A DNA stretch of 64,000 nt from Clavelina lepadiformis. Taxonomy: Eukaryota > Chordata > Ascidiacea > Aplousobranchia > Clavelinidae. Positions 19,750-30,500 of this stretch are shown one piece after another. The translations under genes were made by a program, and so were the position numbers. The notes under the pieces are model-generated. The model saw nothing but the letters and a program-made list of their open reading frames with translations, did no database searches and was not told where the DNA came from. Positions within the stretch are counted from its first letter, which is position 1, and each line of letters begins with the position of its first letter. The stretch covers positions 558,001 to 622,000 of the forward strand of contig NC_135248.1 in NCBI RefSeq assembly GCF_947623445.1, in the 5' to 3' direction.

Positions 19750-20211
19750 ATGATGCTTCAAGTCAGTGGCGTAGCCAGAAAAAAAATGTCGTTGCAGGAT
19801 ATTGAGATTTTCTCGACTGAGACTGATGCCACATTTACTCTCATGTCAAATGATGATTTTCTTCAGTTAGAGAATGAAGGAAATACAACATTCGATGGTG
19901 ATGTTGTTGATTCTGAAAACTTAAATAAAAGAAACTCAAATGTGGAATACAACAAATTGGCTACGAAATTTCCTGATAAAAACATAACAATAAGTAAGAG
20001 CAATACTAGAGAGATTCAGTGTTCAACAATTGTTGAGAATCACAAAATAAAGCATTTCTGTTGCACTGTTTGTGATAAATCTTTCACACAAAAAGCAAAC
20101 ATGAAAATTCATTTAAAGAATCACATGAGTATATGGTTGTACCAATGTCGAGTTTGTTGCAAATCATTTTCACAAAACAGCAATTTGCAGCGTCATATGA
20201 AAGTCCACTAA
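19750..20211 (+). CDS. Small protein with two C2H2 zinc fingers (single exon)
   Basis: The 153-aa uninterrupted frame has an acidic N-terminal half. Its C-terminal half holds two C2H2 fingers: CCTVCDKSFTQKANMKIHLK followed by NH, and CRVCCKSFSQNSNLQRHMKV followed by H. The protein stops right at the last histidine. Intron-less structure and an abrupt end suggest either the last exon of a longer zinc-finger gene or a truncated copy. The first methionines follow AAGTCAGTGGCGTAGCC, a phrase often found at repeat ends, so the true start is uncertain. A DNA-binding role is expected from the finger family; targets are unknown. Confidence 0.55.
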   Translation: MMLQVSGVARKKMSLQDIEIFSTETDATFTLMSNDDFLQLENEGNTTFDGDVVDSENLNKRNSNVEYNKLATKFPDKNITISKSNTREIQCSTIVENHKIKHFCCTVCDKSFTQKANMKIHLKNHMSIWLYQCRVCCKSFSQNSNLQRHMKVH

Positions 20212-20702
20212 CTCTGCATCGACACGATCAGACAGGATGTGACGACACGTGCGATCATGGGAAACAAACAAAACTTATTCCAAGATACTGAGATATTCCA
20301 GTATTTATTGCGAATATTTCACCATAAAATTTATTAGCAAGCTTAAAAGTGCTATTAAGTGTTTTTTGCAACTTTCTAAAGAAAAAACAAAAACCATCAT
20401 AAATAAAAACTTCAATGTTTTACAACAACAGGAAAGAGATATAGTTGGTTAATAAAGGACTGGAACAAAAGCACAGTTACCTTCAAAATAAGTTTCAAAC
20501 AAAACTATTTTAAGATAAATAAAGCAAAGCACCGCGCAAGATAAAAACTTGAAACCAGCGACAAAACAGAGCTTACCACAAATTTACCTGGTACGGATAT
20601 AAACAAAGAGCGCGCTTAATCACGTGACCTAAAAGCAAAATAAGAAGAAAACAGACGTTACCCAGCGCAAGTGCAATAGTTTAAGATATCAATCACGTGT
20701 TA

Positions 20703-22598
20703 TCACATCTGATTTAATGAATTATGTGAATATTTATCGTGATGTTCACGTGAACCGCTACGTAGTAATCCGAGGAGAGTGACGACGATGATAACGGCGA
20801 TGAAGATGTAAGAACTCACCATCAAATGCGAGTGGACCATCAGCCGTGTCTCCTGCAAAATCACAACCATATTGGATCATCACATTATCAAATGCACAAG
20901 CTTTTGTGTTCTCAAGTTCAATGTGAAACAATTATTGGCGACCAGCTATCATATTAATCGAGCAAAAGTAAAAAGCAGTGACGTCATCACCAGATTCAAC
21001 ATGACGACTAATTTCTTGTCTTCGTCATGATTTATCTTCACCAGTAGATGGCAGTCACTCGATGTGAAATCGCTTCTCGGAAGCTCTCCGATCAACCTGA
21101 TTGAAGAAGTGTGACTTCGGTTCATCTGAGCTGAACAAGCTGGCAGTTGTCTGCAAAGACAAAAAGTTATTCACTAAAAACTTGAATAATAACCACAATG
21201 CAGGCAACGCAACAAGGCACAGATGTTCAAAAGCTATGGTAAGTTTTTCGTTGTTCTAAAATTTTGCGAGGACGAGTCGAGGTAAAAACAAATAAACTTG
21301 AACTGCAAAGCTTACAGTGCAGGAGGAAATAAGAAAGCTGGAGCAAAAATGTTGGTGCACGCTACAATGTCTTTCACACACCCAGCACTGTTGTCGCATC
21401 TCAAGTTTAAAGGTTCATAGAAATCAAACAGCACAAAGAGTGAAAGATTACTTGCGAAGCCTGCAAACATATTAATTGCAAATCATTCATCACAGAAAGG
21501 ATGTGGAGAAATGGACGATCTTGACAGTGAGATTACTTTGACTGCCGACCTGGAGCATAATTGTTTGGCGATTTGACGTCATCAACGAAACAATTAATTA
21601 ATTATTATTTTATTATATATAGTGAAATTATAAATATATTAAATTGTTATTATGTTTAATATTAATTTAAATCTAAATTTAAAATTAAATCTTAAAATTA
21701 TTTAAATTTAAAATTCGTTATTAAAATTAAATTAAATAACCATGGAGAATAAATTTTAAGTTATTTTATTTTTTTAAATTTTAGTTATTTGTGAGGAGAA
21801 CAAAAAGTAAGATTTCAAATTTTGGCATTTCAGCATGGGTGATTTCACGCCAGTTGCCAAACTAGGTTTTTGGTCCCTGAAGTGGACATGCACGTGAATT
21901 CTGAACAGGTTTTGGGTTAAGACAATATCTAACCGAGAAACATCGATGTGCAGCTTATGCTGGTGAAATGTTAGATGCTGTAGGATTTGTACTGTATGTC
22001 ACATAGATTAGAAAATGATAAAAAAACATTCTTAAAATGACTTAAAGATTGCAGATTTGCAGGATTTTATGCGTCTATGCACCACAAAAATGCAACTTGT
22101 GAAAACACAATCTATTATAAGACAAAACTTTAGAATTCAGAATACCTGAAAATCCAAGCAAAGAAGCATGTATTGTGGATGACATTGACGAAACAAGTTC
22201 ATCCACATTCTTAGCTGGCATAAAGATGGTGGTTTCCAGCTTGGTCGACACATTCTTATACAATGGTTGGGTTCCGTGTGCAAAGTGAGTGACATTTAAT
22301 TGTAAAGATGAATAATTTTGCGGCTCGTTGCAGAAATTAATTTGTGTAGCATTGTACAGAAAAGTATTCCAATCCTAAGAAGGAGAAACGCTGTTAGAAA
22401 ATAAACTTTTAAGCTAAAATGACTTAAATTTTCTGAACTTACCCTCGCCACGTCGGGGTTTCGCACGTTGTTCAGTTTCACGTAGTATGCAAATGATATA
22501 AAAGCTACCGTCGTCATTCCAATACAAAATATAAACACCACTAGGGGGGGTCGAGAAGAGAGGAATACTCGAACTCTGTTTAAGGAACCACTCGCCAT
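20703..22598 (-). CDS. TMEM248: TMEM248, two-pass transmembrane protein (5 exons, 279 aa)
   Basis: Exons 22598-22443, 22374-22146, 21460-21316, 21150-20991 and 20852-20703 (minus) join in phase to 840 nt including TGA. Human TMEM248 is 314 aa. The N terminus LNRVRVFLSSRPPLVVF runs into the first membrane helix (about residues 17-40), then NPDVAR-DWNTFLYN and a luminal region. Exon 3 carries LRCDNSAGCVKDIVACTNIF, matching the family's paired-cysteine block. Exon 5 gives HSHLMVSSYIFIAVIIVVTL, the second membrane helix, aligned to LHLMHTSYFLFVMVI of vertebrates. The short tail is basic and hydrophilic. Function of the family is not established. Exon 5 is also open in a second frame, but only the TMEM248 frame joins correctly with exon 4. 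Confidence 0.9.
21595..21790. repeat. AT-rich low-complexity tract in TMEM248 intron 2
   Basis: Nearly pure A/T sequence made of ATTAAATT, TTAAAATT and TATATA variants. It is simple sequence with no recognisable terminal repeats. Confidence 0.7.
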
Positions 22599-23359
22599 TT
22601 TAATGACGTTTCAACAACAAACAGTTCTTTGATTGGTTGAGTAATTCATGAACAGATGACCGAATGAGTGCAGTTAGAACTATGCTGCCATTCTACATCG
22701 ACCTTGAAATAATGAAAGTTTACTGCATATTACATAGAAGCACAATGACAGAGGCACGCAATGTAACCGCGCAACCTGTTTACGTGGCCCACCTCACGCA
22801 CAGACTTCATCAAGTAAAGGCAATTATTATAAATACTTTTAACTGTTGTCCGGCCCTCAGCATCATTACACATGCATGCTGTGGCCCATTGCGATAAACA
22901 GTTGCATGACCCTGGTCTATAAACCAGTCACCTTAAACCTCTCAACTTGGGTACAGCTTAGGCACTTTTCATCATATGTAAAGCCCTAAATAAGCTATTT
23001 AGCAACTAAAAACACTATATGCCACATTTAAACTTGAGCTGGTTCATCACGTAAATATTTCAGGTTAAATTTAAATTGTGGTGAAAGCTTGAGTGTTAAA
23101 TCTTGTAACATTTGTTCATGGATGGGTTATTTTGTATTTTATTAAAATTACCCAAAGGGCAACTAAACACCTATGCAATCAATTGTTGAAAGCGTCGTAT
23201 GCATCGAACACTCATCAACATACAAGCCAAACTTTTACATTTATGTCACGCCTATTTATAACAAAGAATTAAAGCTGCATTGCATACCACCAGTCCACCA
23301 CACCAAAATTTGTATGTTAGTTGGTTGTACACTACATGGTGCTACATGCACGGTAGTTG
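22599..23359. other. TMEM248 upstream spacer
   Basis: No supported gene. It includes a fragment of the R1 repeat vocabulary near 23260-23315. The TMEM248 promoter should lie just above 22598, but no TATA box is obvious. Confidence 0.4.
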
Positions 23360-24012
23360 ATCAACTGAGTGACACTTCATTTGAGTGACAGCTCATTTGA
23401 GTGACACATTCTTTTAACATTCATTTGAGTGACAAATAATTCATGCTCAACTGAGTGACAGTTCATTTGAGTGACACATTGGTGAGTACTGTTCAAACTA
23501 CAGTAATGGTTGAGAAATGCATCAGCATGCAGCATCATAGAGTTTCCCAAGAACTCTTTCGCCTTGAATTTGGTGGATCGACATCATTGCGCCGATCGCG
23601 TATGACAAGGCAAAAAGAAGCCCGATTCGGAAATTTGTTTTATCAGCAAGAAGACCTTCCACAGGAAGTATTCCTCCGCCGAATTGCGCGTAATTTGAAG
23701 ATCGGACCAACTGCGGAACTATCAAAAGAATTGGACGAGATGGTTGAGGATTCTTAGTTGTTTTTTTGTAGATTTTACTCTAAACTTTGTTTTGTGTGTG
23801 TTGTCATCTGTGCACTTACTAATTAACAGCAACTTATACAACAAATGTCAATCTGTCACTCAAATGAATTACACAGTCCTTATCAATGTGTCACTCAAAT
23901 GAATTAAACAGTACTTATCAATGTGTCATTCAAATGAACTATAATTATGTCACTCAAATGAACTGTCACTCAAATAAACTGTCACTCAAATAAACTGTCA
24001 CTCAGATGATAT
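23360..24012. mobile_element. DNA element with oppositely oriented iterated subterminal repeats
   Basis: The left end (23362-23480) has six spaced copies of ATTTGAGTGACA or ACTGAGTGACA. The right end (about 23855-24010) has seven copies of the reverse complement TGTCACTCAAATGAA and variants. The ends therefore form a long inverted repeat made of small units. Between them lies one ORF (23506-23757). Outside, GTTGTA-like words near 23325 and 24010 may mark outer inverted termini. The arrangement resembles transposons whose transposase binds arrayed subterminal motifs. No clean target duplication was found by eye. Confidence 0.6.
23455..23757 (+). CDS. ORF inside the iterated-repeat element; possible transposase C-terminal remnant
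   Basis: The 100-aa frame begins inside the left repeat array. The more likely methionine is at 23506 (MVEKC). The product is basic, with HHRVSQELFRLEF and RRIARNLKIGPTAEL. The spacing of an arginine-rich stretch followed by LP-x-E-x-FLRRIARNL recalls the C-terminal tail of animal MULE transposases, where a basic stretch precedes a LRGIAHNI-like end. This is a weak resemblance. No DDE core or zinc finger is present, so the element is non-autonomous. Confidence 0.35.
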   Translation: MTVHLSDTLVSTVQTTVMVEKCISMQHHRVSQELFRLEFGGSTSLRRSRMTRQKEARFGNLFYQQEDLPQEVFLRRIARNLKIGPTAELSKELDEMVEDS

Positions 24013-24809
24013 ACAACCACATGCACAATTTCTTGCTAAAAGCTGCCAGATCCAGGGCTGCCTTCCAGTCAGGAACAATGTTGCTGTCAAACTGACGGAG
24101 TTGGGCAATAGCGCACTCAAGTGTTAATGAGTTAATGAGCACAATTATGTGCACTTTGCTGAATTTTGTAAGCATTTGATAAATTTTGGTCTCAGTTTTT
24201 ATGCATTTTGACAGGATTCATAGCAAGTTTCTCAGCAAACAGGCTGACAGGGGCTTGATAAAGCATCAAAGCCAGCACCTGGCAGCCTGTGAATGTGCAA
24301 TTTAAGTGTCAGCGTTCACCATTACTTCTTTTGCCAACTTTAGATCTTGTCGAAAAAAGGCCAAAAAATGCACGGAAAGATTAATTACATGATTAATAGC
24401 AAGCTTTTCATCATACAGAAGATCACTCAAAACCAGCAGCTGGTAACCTGTGAGTGGGTTCTTAGTTTTTTTGCGCATCCAATATCTTGATTAAAACAGC
24501 CGAAAAATGCAGTCGGCAGAGTTGGTCAATCAAGCACTGTTACCATTATTTGCTAATATGGAAACAGATGAATTTATCGTTATCAACAAATAAATCTACG
24601 GCACACGCTTAACTTTTACACACCATTAATCAGCGATCCTACTTTCAGAGCATCGGATAAATATGATCTCAGTAAAATCTCAACTGTTTCCAACAACTGT
24701 TTGCAGCAACTGTTTCCCAGTCAGTTAAGACTGGAATCCAGGAACAGTGGAAAGTTAATAATATTAAATTTTTATGATCTCCCTAAAATCCTGAAAGGGC
24801 TGAAATGAA

Positions 24810-25440
24810 GAAAATAGGCCAAGTTGGGAAACACTGTTTTCAATTTCAACCCTTTCAGGCCGTTAGTGTGTCCTCAATTTTATTCCATTTGCAAACGTAT
24901 CCGCAAATTTTAAAAAACAACCACAAACTTGATCTTTGATATAAAATTGGGAAAGTTTGGCTTGTCTGCACGTATGGTAGCCTGATCATGTACGTGGCCA
25001 AAGTGGAAAGTGTGGCACCTAAACTTGCCAGACTTAGCAATGTAGGTTCTAGTGCAGAAGTGCACAACCAGCTGACGTCACCATTAGAGTAGCTGAGGTC
25101 TAGTATACAAATGTATCCTGTGGTTGTGCACTTCTGCACTAAACCCGCTATGTCCATTTGTTGCAAACAAACAAGGCAAATTAGCGTGTTTGAACACCAA
25201 GTTGGAATAAATAAACAAAGATTTGATGCTTCAATGTCACCATCAGGCCAGAACTTGTGTCTTGGTTTTCTGTAAAAAACTGTCGTACTTCCCAGTTGGG
25301 GCTATTACACTTACGCACTCCGAATTTAAAGCTTGAATGGGAAGAAATTATGGCATTAAAAATTCATCTCGATTTTCGCACATTTTTTTGGAAAAATAGG
25401 CCAAGTTGGGGAACACTGTTTTCAATTTCAACCCTTTCAG
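24810..25440. repeat. Composite repeat: direct repeats around a 20-bp-arm hairpin and an R1 copy
   Basis: A word beginning AAAATAGGCCAAGTTGGG and ending CAACCCTTTCAG occurs at 24811-24858 and 25393-25440 in the same orientation. Between them a perfect 20-bp inverted repeat, AGTGCAGAAGTGCACAACCA, has arms at 25051-25070 and 25121-25140. A third copy of the R1 word series spans about 25000-25310. The hairpin centre is related to that inside the MITE at 42410-42680. Confidence 0.55.
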
Positions 25441-27113
25441 CTTTTTATAGCTTGTCCTGATAAATGCACCAATAAATATAATGATGCCAGGATTTGCGCC
25501 ATACATGTACCTAAGTTACACTTATGACTTTCAAGCAACTGTTAATTTTTGTTTAACTGTGTTATTTATCTGAATGGCAAAGTAAATTCTTTCCTTCTTT
25601 CGCCAAGATAATACTTATAATATTGAATCTGGGCAAAACGGCAATTCTGCGCAAGAAAGACTTTCTACACCGGAGAACTCCGACATAGAAATTTTCCAGT
25701 AGGGGCCAGCATAAGGTCACTTACAAAAGAACAGACTTAGAAGTCACACCAATAAGTGACCTCCTCGGTTAATTTCAAAACAGTTTAGCCTGTAAGCTGT
25801 AAGCCTATCTTGATACCGCAGCATAATTGCAACCGGCTATTAACAGGGAGGTAAAAACCTGGCGGTCCGAATCTCCCAGTGGTAGTTGCAAATAGGTAGA
25901 GGTCGTTTTGCCATTAATTGCAAATTACGAAAAGACCTTTTTATTTTAGATTTAAAATAATTTTTTTAACTACGCCGTTGTATGAAAACTGCGTAGCATA
26001 GATGATGAAACTTTTCGAGATCAGATAGAGAAACGGCAACACGTCTTTCAAGAACAGTTAGCAAAGGAATTTTTACGAGTCTATTTTATCTGAAAATTTT
26101 TTATATATTTCATTTAAAATCAACCTTCGAATCTGAACAACACAAAGTGCAATCGTTCAATCAACAGGAACAATTTTGTATGATAAGTCAACATTGTCAA
26201 AATACTGAATGTATACTTGCATTGTCATTCTATAAGCGACTGATTAAGCGAAACTGTGATCTGATTCTGTCTAACTTATTATTCTGTATAACTGATTAGG
26301 TAAACGACATATTAGGCCGAGACTAATAGAAAGTTGTTTTTTATTCACAGTTTCTTTTAATATTGCAAAACAAAAAAGTTGTCTTTGTTCGTCAAGTTTT
26401 CATGATTCTAATTCTTTTCAAAGTTTATCTGTTGACTCTTTGTTACTATGATTAAATCACCACCAAAAAAATTAAACCTTTGCAAACGATTGTTATAATT
26501 CATGTGCTCGACCTATTAGGCCTTGGTCGAAATAGGAATAGAATGTAAATATAAGAATTATTGATTTACAACAATTTATTTGCAACAGACAATCATTCGA
26601 TGATAACGAAACAAAACAAAAACAACAACGATGACGATGTTTTACTGTAATGGTGACGTCACGTGGCCATGCGCTTTCAACACAAGCAGGTTGGATCCAG
26701 CGATAACTTTGACAACAAGCAGTGTCCTTGCGATCCATCACAGCCACTTGCGATCCTAGCGGCCATAACAGTGTCCAGCTATTCGAGTAAGAAGGCATAG
26801 TACACTACGTATTGGAGGCATCCCATATAATCAATTATATTGAAAAGGAATTTGATTGTACGCAGCGACATTTTTTTTTATTTCGGGAGTGATATACGAT
26901 TTTCTTGGTATCATTAACTTTTATGTCAAGGACCAGGAATTTACACACAAAATGGCGCTCAATCTTTGCTGCCACCGATCTGAAAATACAACGTGGATCA
27001 TAGACATCCTATGATATATTTGTAGTAAAAAACACATCTAGTGGTACAGTCGACCGCTTTGGATATGGCCGCGTGAGTGCGCTCGACAAGGTTTCAAGTA
27101 AAACGCTCTAGAG
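25441..27113. other. Intergenic region, no supported gene
   Basis: A/T-rich with scattered short frames. A minus frame of 101 codons at 26493-26798 has no recognised motif and no splice context that links it to a neighbour. Confidence 0.4.
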
Positions 27114-27310
27114 CAGGGATGTCCAACCTGCGGCCCGCCTGAGATTTTTGTGCGGCCCGCTAGTCATTTTCACTCCGAATACTTTGATGACCGATATTGT
27201 TAAAGTAGTTAATTTCATCAATTTTTCTTGAAAATTAATAGGTTCTGTGGCCCATTGAATTATTTCAAGTGACAATGCGGCCCACTGTAATAAAAGGTTG
27301 GACATCCCTG
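27114..27310. mobile_element. hAT-type MITE with perfect ends and perfect 8-bp target duplication
   Basis: The inverted termini CAGGGATGTCCAACC and GGTTGGACATCCCTG are identical. The 8-bp duplication CTCTAGAG lies at 27106-27113 and 27311-27318. The 197-bp interior contains TGCGGCCCGC words. Intact ends and duplication point to a relatively young insertion. It lies just downstream of the UNC13D 3' end. Confidence 0.88.
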
Positions 27311-27552
27311 CTCTAGAGTTTCTCATTTATAGTAAATTATTAGCGGTGGAAGGGAATTCCTCGGAATTATTGATGACTTTATGATAAAATGATTTCACCA
27401 TTGTGACGTATGACCAGGAATCGAAGCACAATGAAAATCACTTTAAATACAAAATCTTTTGTATGTTCTCAAATGCAACGTATCATTAGACCAACTGCGA
27501 GTTTTTACAGTTTGATGTAATCGTTGATGTAGCTGATGATATCACTATGACG

Positions 27553-30500
27553 TCAGACGTCCATATTCACAATTTTGTCTTCTTCCACCGCGTTTTCTTG
27601 TTTCTTCCGCATTCTGCAAAACTCGTCTGCGTCTTTGTCGTATGACGTGCGACCTTCCAGCAACAATAGAGGGCTTATGACGTAAGAGCTCTCATAGTCG
27701 AGGTCATAATCATTCAGGTTTTCTTTTGAGAAATTTCCCAAGGGGTTTGCCCCGTCCACCGAGGTCAAGTTGAAGTTGTTGTTTCCATTCATCTGAAAAT
27801 GAAAAAAATTCAGACTTCTTTGCGGCACTCATGACCTTGGGAAAAATTTACCTACCTTTCCCTTCGTTCTTCCGTATTTAACCGGAAGTGTCAACGGAAG
27901 GGCAAATACTCGCCGGGGCTTCCCCTTATCCGTTGCACTGCAAAAATCAAAATGTGCGTTATGATTGAACAGTCACCAATGATGTCACAATGCATAGGCC
28001 ACTCACTCAGTCATGCCGTCCAGCATATTTAGGGGAAGTACCGCTTCCCCTTCGAGATCGTTTGCGCTGATGACGTCATGATCTAAAACGGAAAAGCAGA
28101 GCATGGTTCCCTCTAGCGCCGCCAGTGATGGTTGCACAGAGAAGACGAAAGATTCGTCTTTGAAGATGGGATCGAGTGTCTTCTTGACTACCAGGGTCTG
28201 CTGGGAGTTCTCCTTCTTAAACAACATCCTTGGCACCAACCTGGGGGAAAACCGCTTTATCATCGGGGTATTTCAACAAACATCGCGCGTTCTTACCTTA
28301 TTTGGACAAAAGGATCGCTTAAGCCGTTCAAGTCCAGAGGCAGCAATTTGTTGGCGCTTATGACGTCAAGATGAATCTCGTCTTTTGATTGGTCGAAATA
28401 TGCATGTACGTTAAGGTAACCATAGACTGGGTTTGACGTCATCAGACTTTGTTGATCGAACAACTAAACCGAAGTAAAATTTTACCAACGCAATTCTAAT
28501 ATTTCGTAGCATTGATGATTATCTGACTACGACATCACGTAGCTCTATTGTGACGTGATAGCGGACCTGCATGTAGAAGAGCCTTATGAGGTCTTGAGTT
28601 CGAGCGCATCTCATCTTGAGCTCAGACTCAAGACGCTTGAAGGAGGTTGATTGGAGAGCTGCTTCAGATATCCCGTCTCCATCCGCGTGGAAGAAGTCGA
28701 AGAAGTGATGATTCAACACATGCCTGTGTGACGTCAACAATATGTTTAAAATGATTTTTACGTCATATTTGAATGTCCTGACGTAAAAGTCTGTACCGGC
28801 ACTGGTAGTAGAATTGGGGTTTCCCCTCTGCGAATTCCTCGAGCGAAATACTCGTCAAACTTGACAAAGAAACTTTCCATAGAACTTCGAGGATGCGACG
28901 AAAGTTCGGCTGCAACGAAAAGAATGTCTATACTTACGTCATAATGTCGTTATCACATCAATCATACCTCACAAAGCCAGTCGCGAAGCATCCTGATGTT
29001 GTTGTCAAGGTAACTCATCAAATCCCGAATCGCGTGGTCCGCCTTCTTGCCCAGATCTCGCCGCATCCCGCCGTCGCTGTTTTCATGGAAACCGGCGCCG
29101 CTTCCACTTTGTGTCACTTCCTGCGCGAAAGCCCTCAAATATTTGAGAACATCCGGCTGTGAAGAGAAAGTTGTTGAAGCCTTTTCTCGATCTCGGGCAT
29201 TCCCCTGAATACTTTATAACGTCACCTTCATCTTGGCCCCGACTTGGGAGGTGACGGAGTTAATTTTCTTCCTCATCCCGATCTGGGCACTCTTCATCAG
29301 GGATGAAAAAGTTTCGGTCACCCGTTCTTCTCCCGGACCCTCCGGATGTTGCCCTGCGATGCAGAATTGTGAGGAATGATTCCACCCTATCTCATCAAGC
29401 GCACTCACCTACAAACCGCGCCATCTCGGCAAATCCCATCTTGTCTGGCAGATCGTCCAGGAACGACTTCACGTACTGCGTCACAATGACGTCATTACGT
29501 ATTGATAGCGTCACCACGAACTTTCACACCGACTCACCTGCAGGTTGTTCAGCGCGAGACAAAGCTCTTCTGTGACGTCAAACTGGCCTTCATCATCGAA
29601 GAACCCAACCGAGCTCAACTTCCTGTGGATGAGGTCTGCGTATGACTCAATTGATGACGCCATGTCGTCAGTCAGGCGTAACGCGATTGTGTAAGCATCA
29701 ACCGGGTCAGGCCACTGAAGGTTGCTCCAAAACGTCACCACGTGTTGAAAAATATTTTATATGACGTTCAAAAGGGGCGACAAAACACGCTAAATAATTT
29801 CGAATTATGATGTCATAAAATACTTATCCCAGTGAGACAACCAATGGTGTCGACGGCTGATGACGTATGCTTGACGATGTCGTCCAATCGCGTCACGGAG
29901 TCGAGTTCGACGGCTTTCGTCATCAACCTTCGCGTTCTGTTGCGCGACATCTGAAGCCATCTGAGAAGCGCAGGCCGGAACCAATCCTGGTACTGCGACG
30001 TGCTACTCGACGACACTATGACATCATAAAATGAAATGTTGAAGCTCAGTTATGTCATAAAGGAAGGAGGAGCAAGCGACTCACGACTGATCTTTCCACC
30101 AGAAGCTTCAATGATCTCTCGGATCTTCACGTAAAGGTGAAAGAGCGACGAACTCCTCCTCTCTGTATCAACCTCGTTTGGATCTATATTGCGTCATAAT
30201 ATACACTTGTGACATGTGATCTACGTCATTTATTACGGAAGGTCTCAAAACACTTACGCCGGCATAACCCAACAAGAAATTGCAGCCATGAGAATAAAAT
30301 TTTGTGGGCAATTGCAATATTTTCTGAAGCTTTTAAAAGATAATATTTTATATTCATTGTATTCATCATTCTAATCTCCGAGTTTGGATCGTCCTGGGCA
30401 AGAAACCAGGTCATTATGACGTAATCACCTTTGACGCGACTGATGTGCTTGTTCACTTCGCTCATCGTTTTATCAACATCAAGTGACAGCACCTTTCCTA

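Noticed and set aside
20852-20967. A CUB-like domain frame (ENTKACAFDNVMIQYGC) on the minus strand
   Set aside because: It is intron 4 of TMEM248 running into exon 5 in the wrong frame. It needs a weak acceptor and leads nowhere, whereas the TMEM248 frame continues into its second membrane helix and a stop.
21198-21420. Plus-strand mini-gene starting MQATQQGTDVQKL with a GTAAGT donor
   Set aside because: Its second exon is the antisense of TMEM248 exon 3, and the joined product has no family resemblance.
24855-25166. 103-codon minus-strand ORF
   Set aside because: It is the translation of a hairpin repeat; a related frame occurs at 42464-42646 only because the same palindrome is there.
26493-26798. 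101-codon minus-strand ORF
   Set aside because: Odd composition, no domain, no splice context and no neighbour that needs it.
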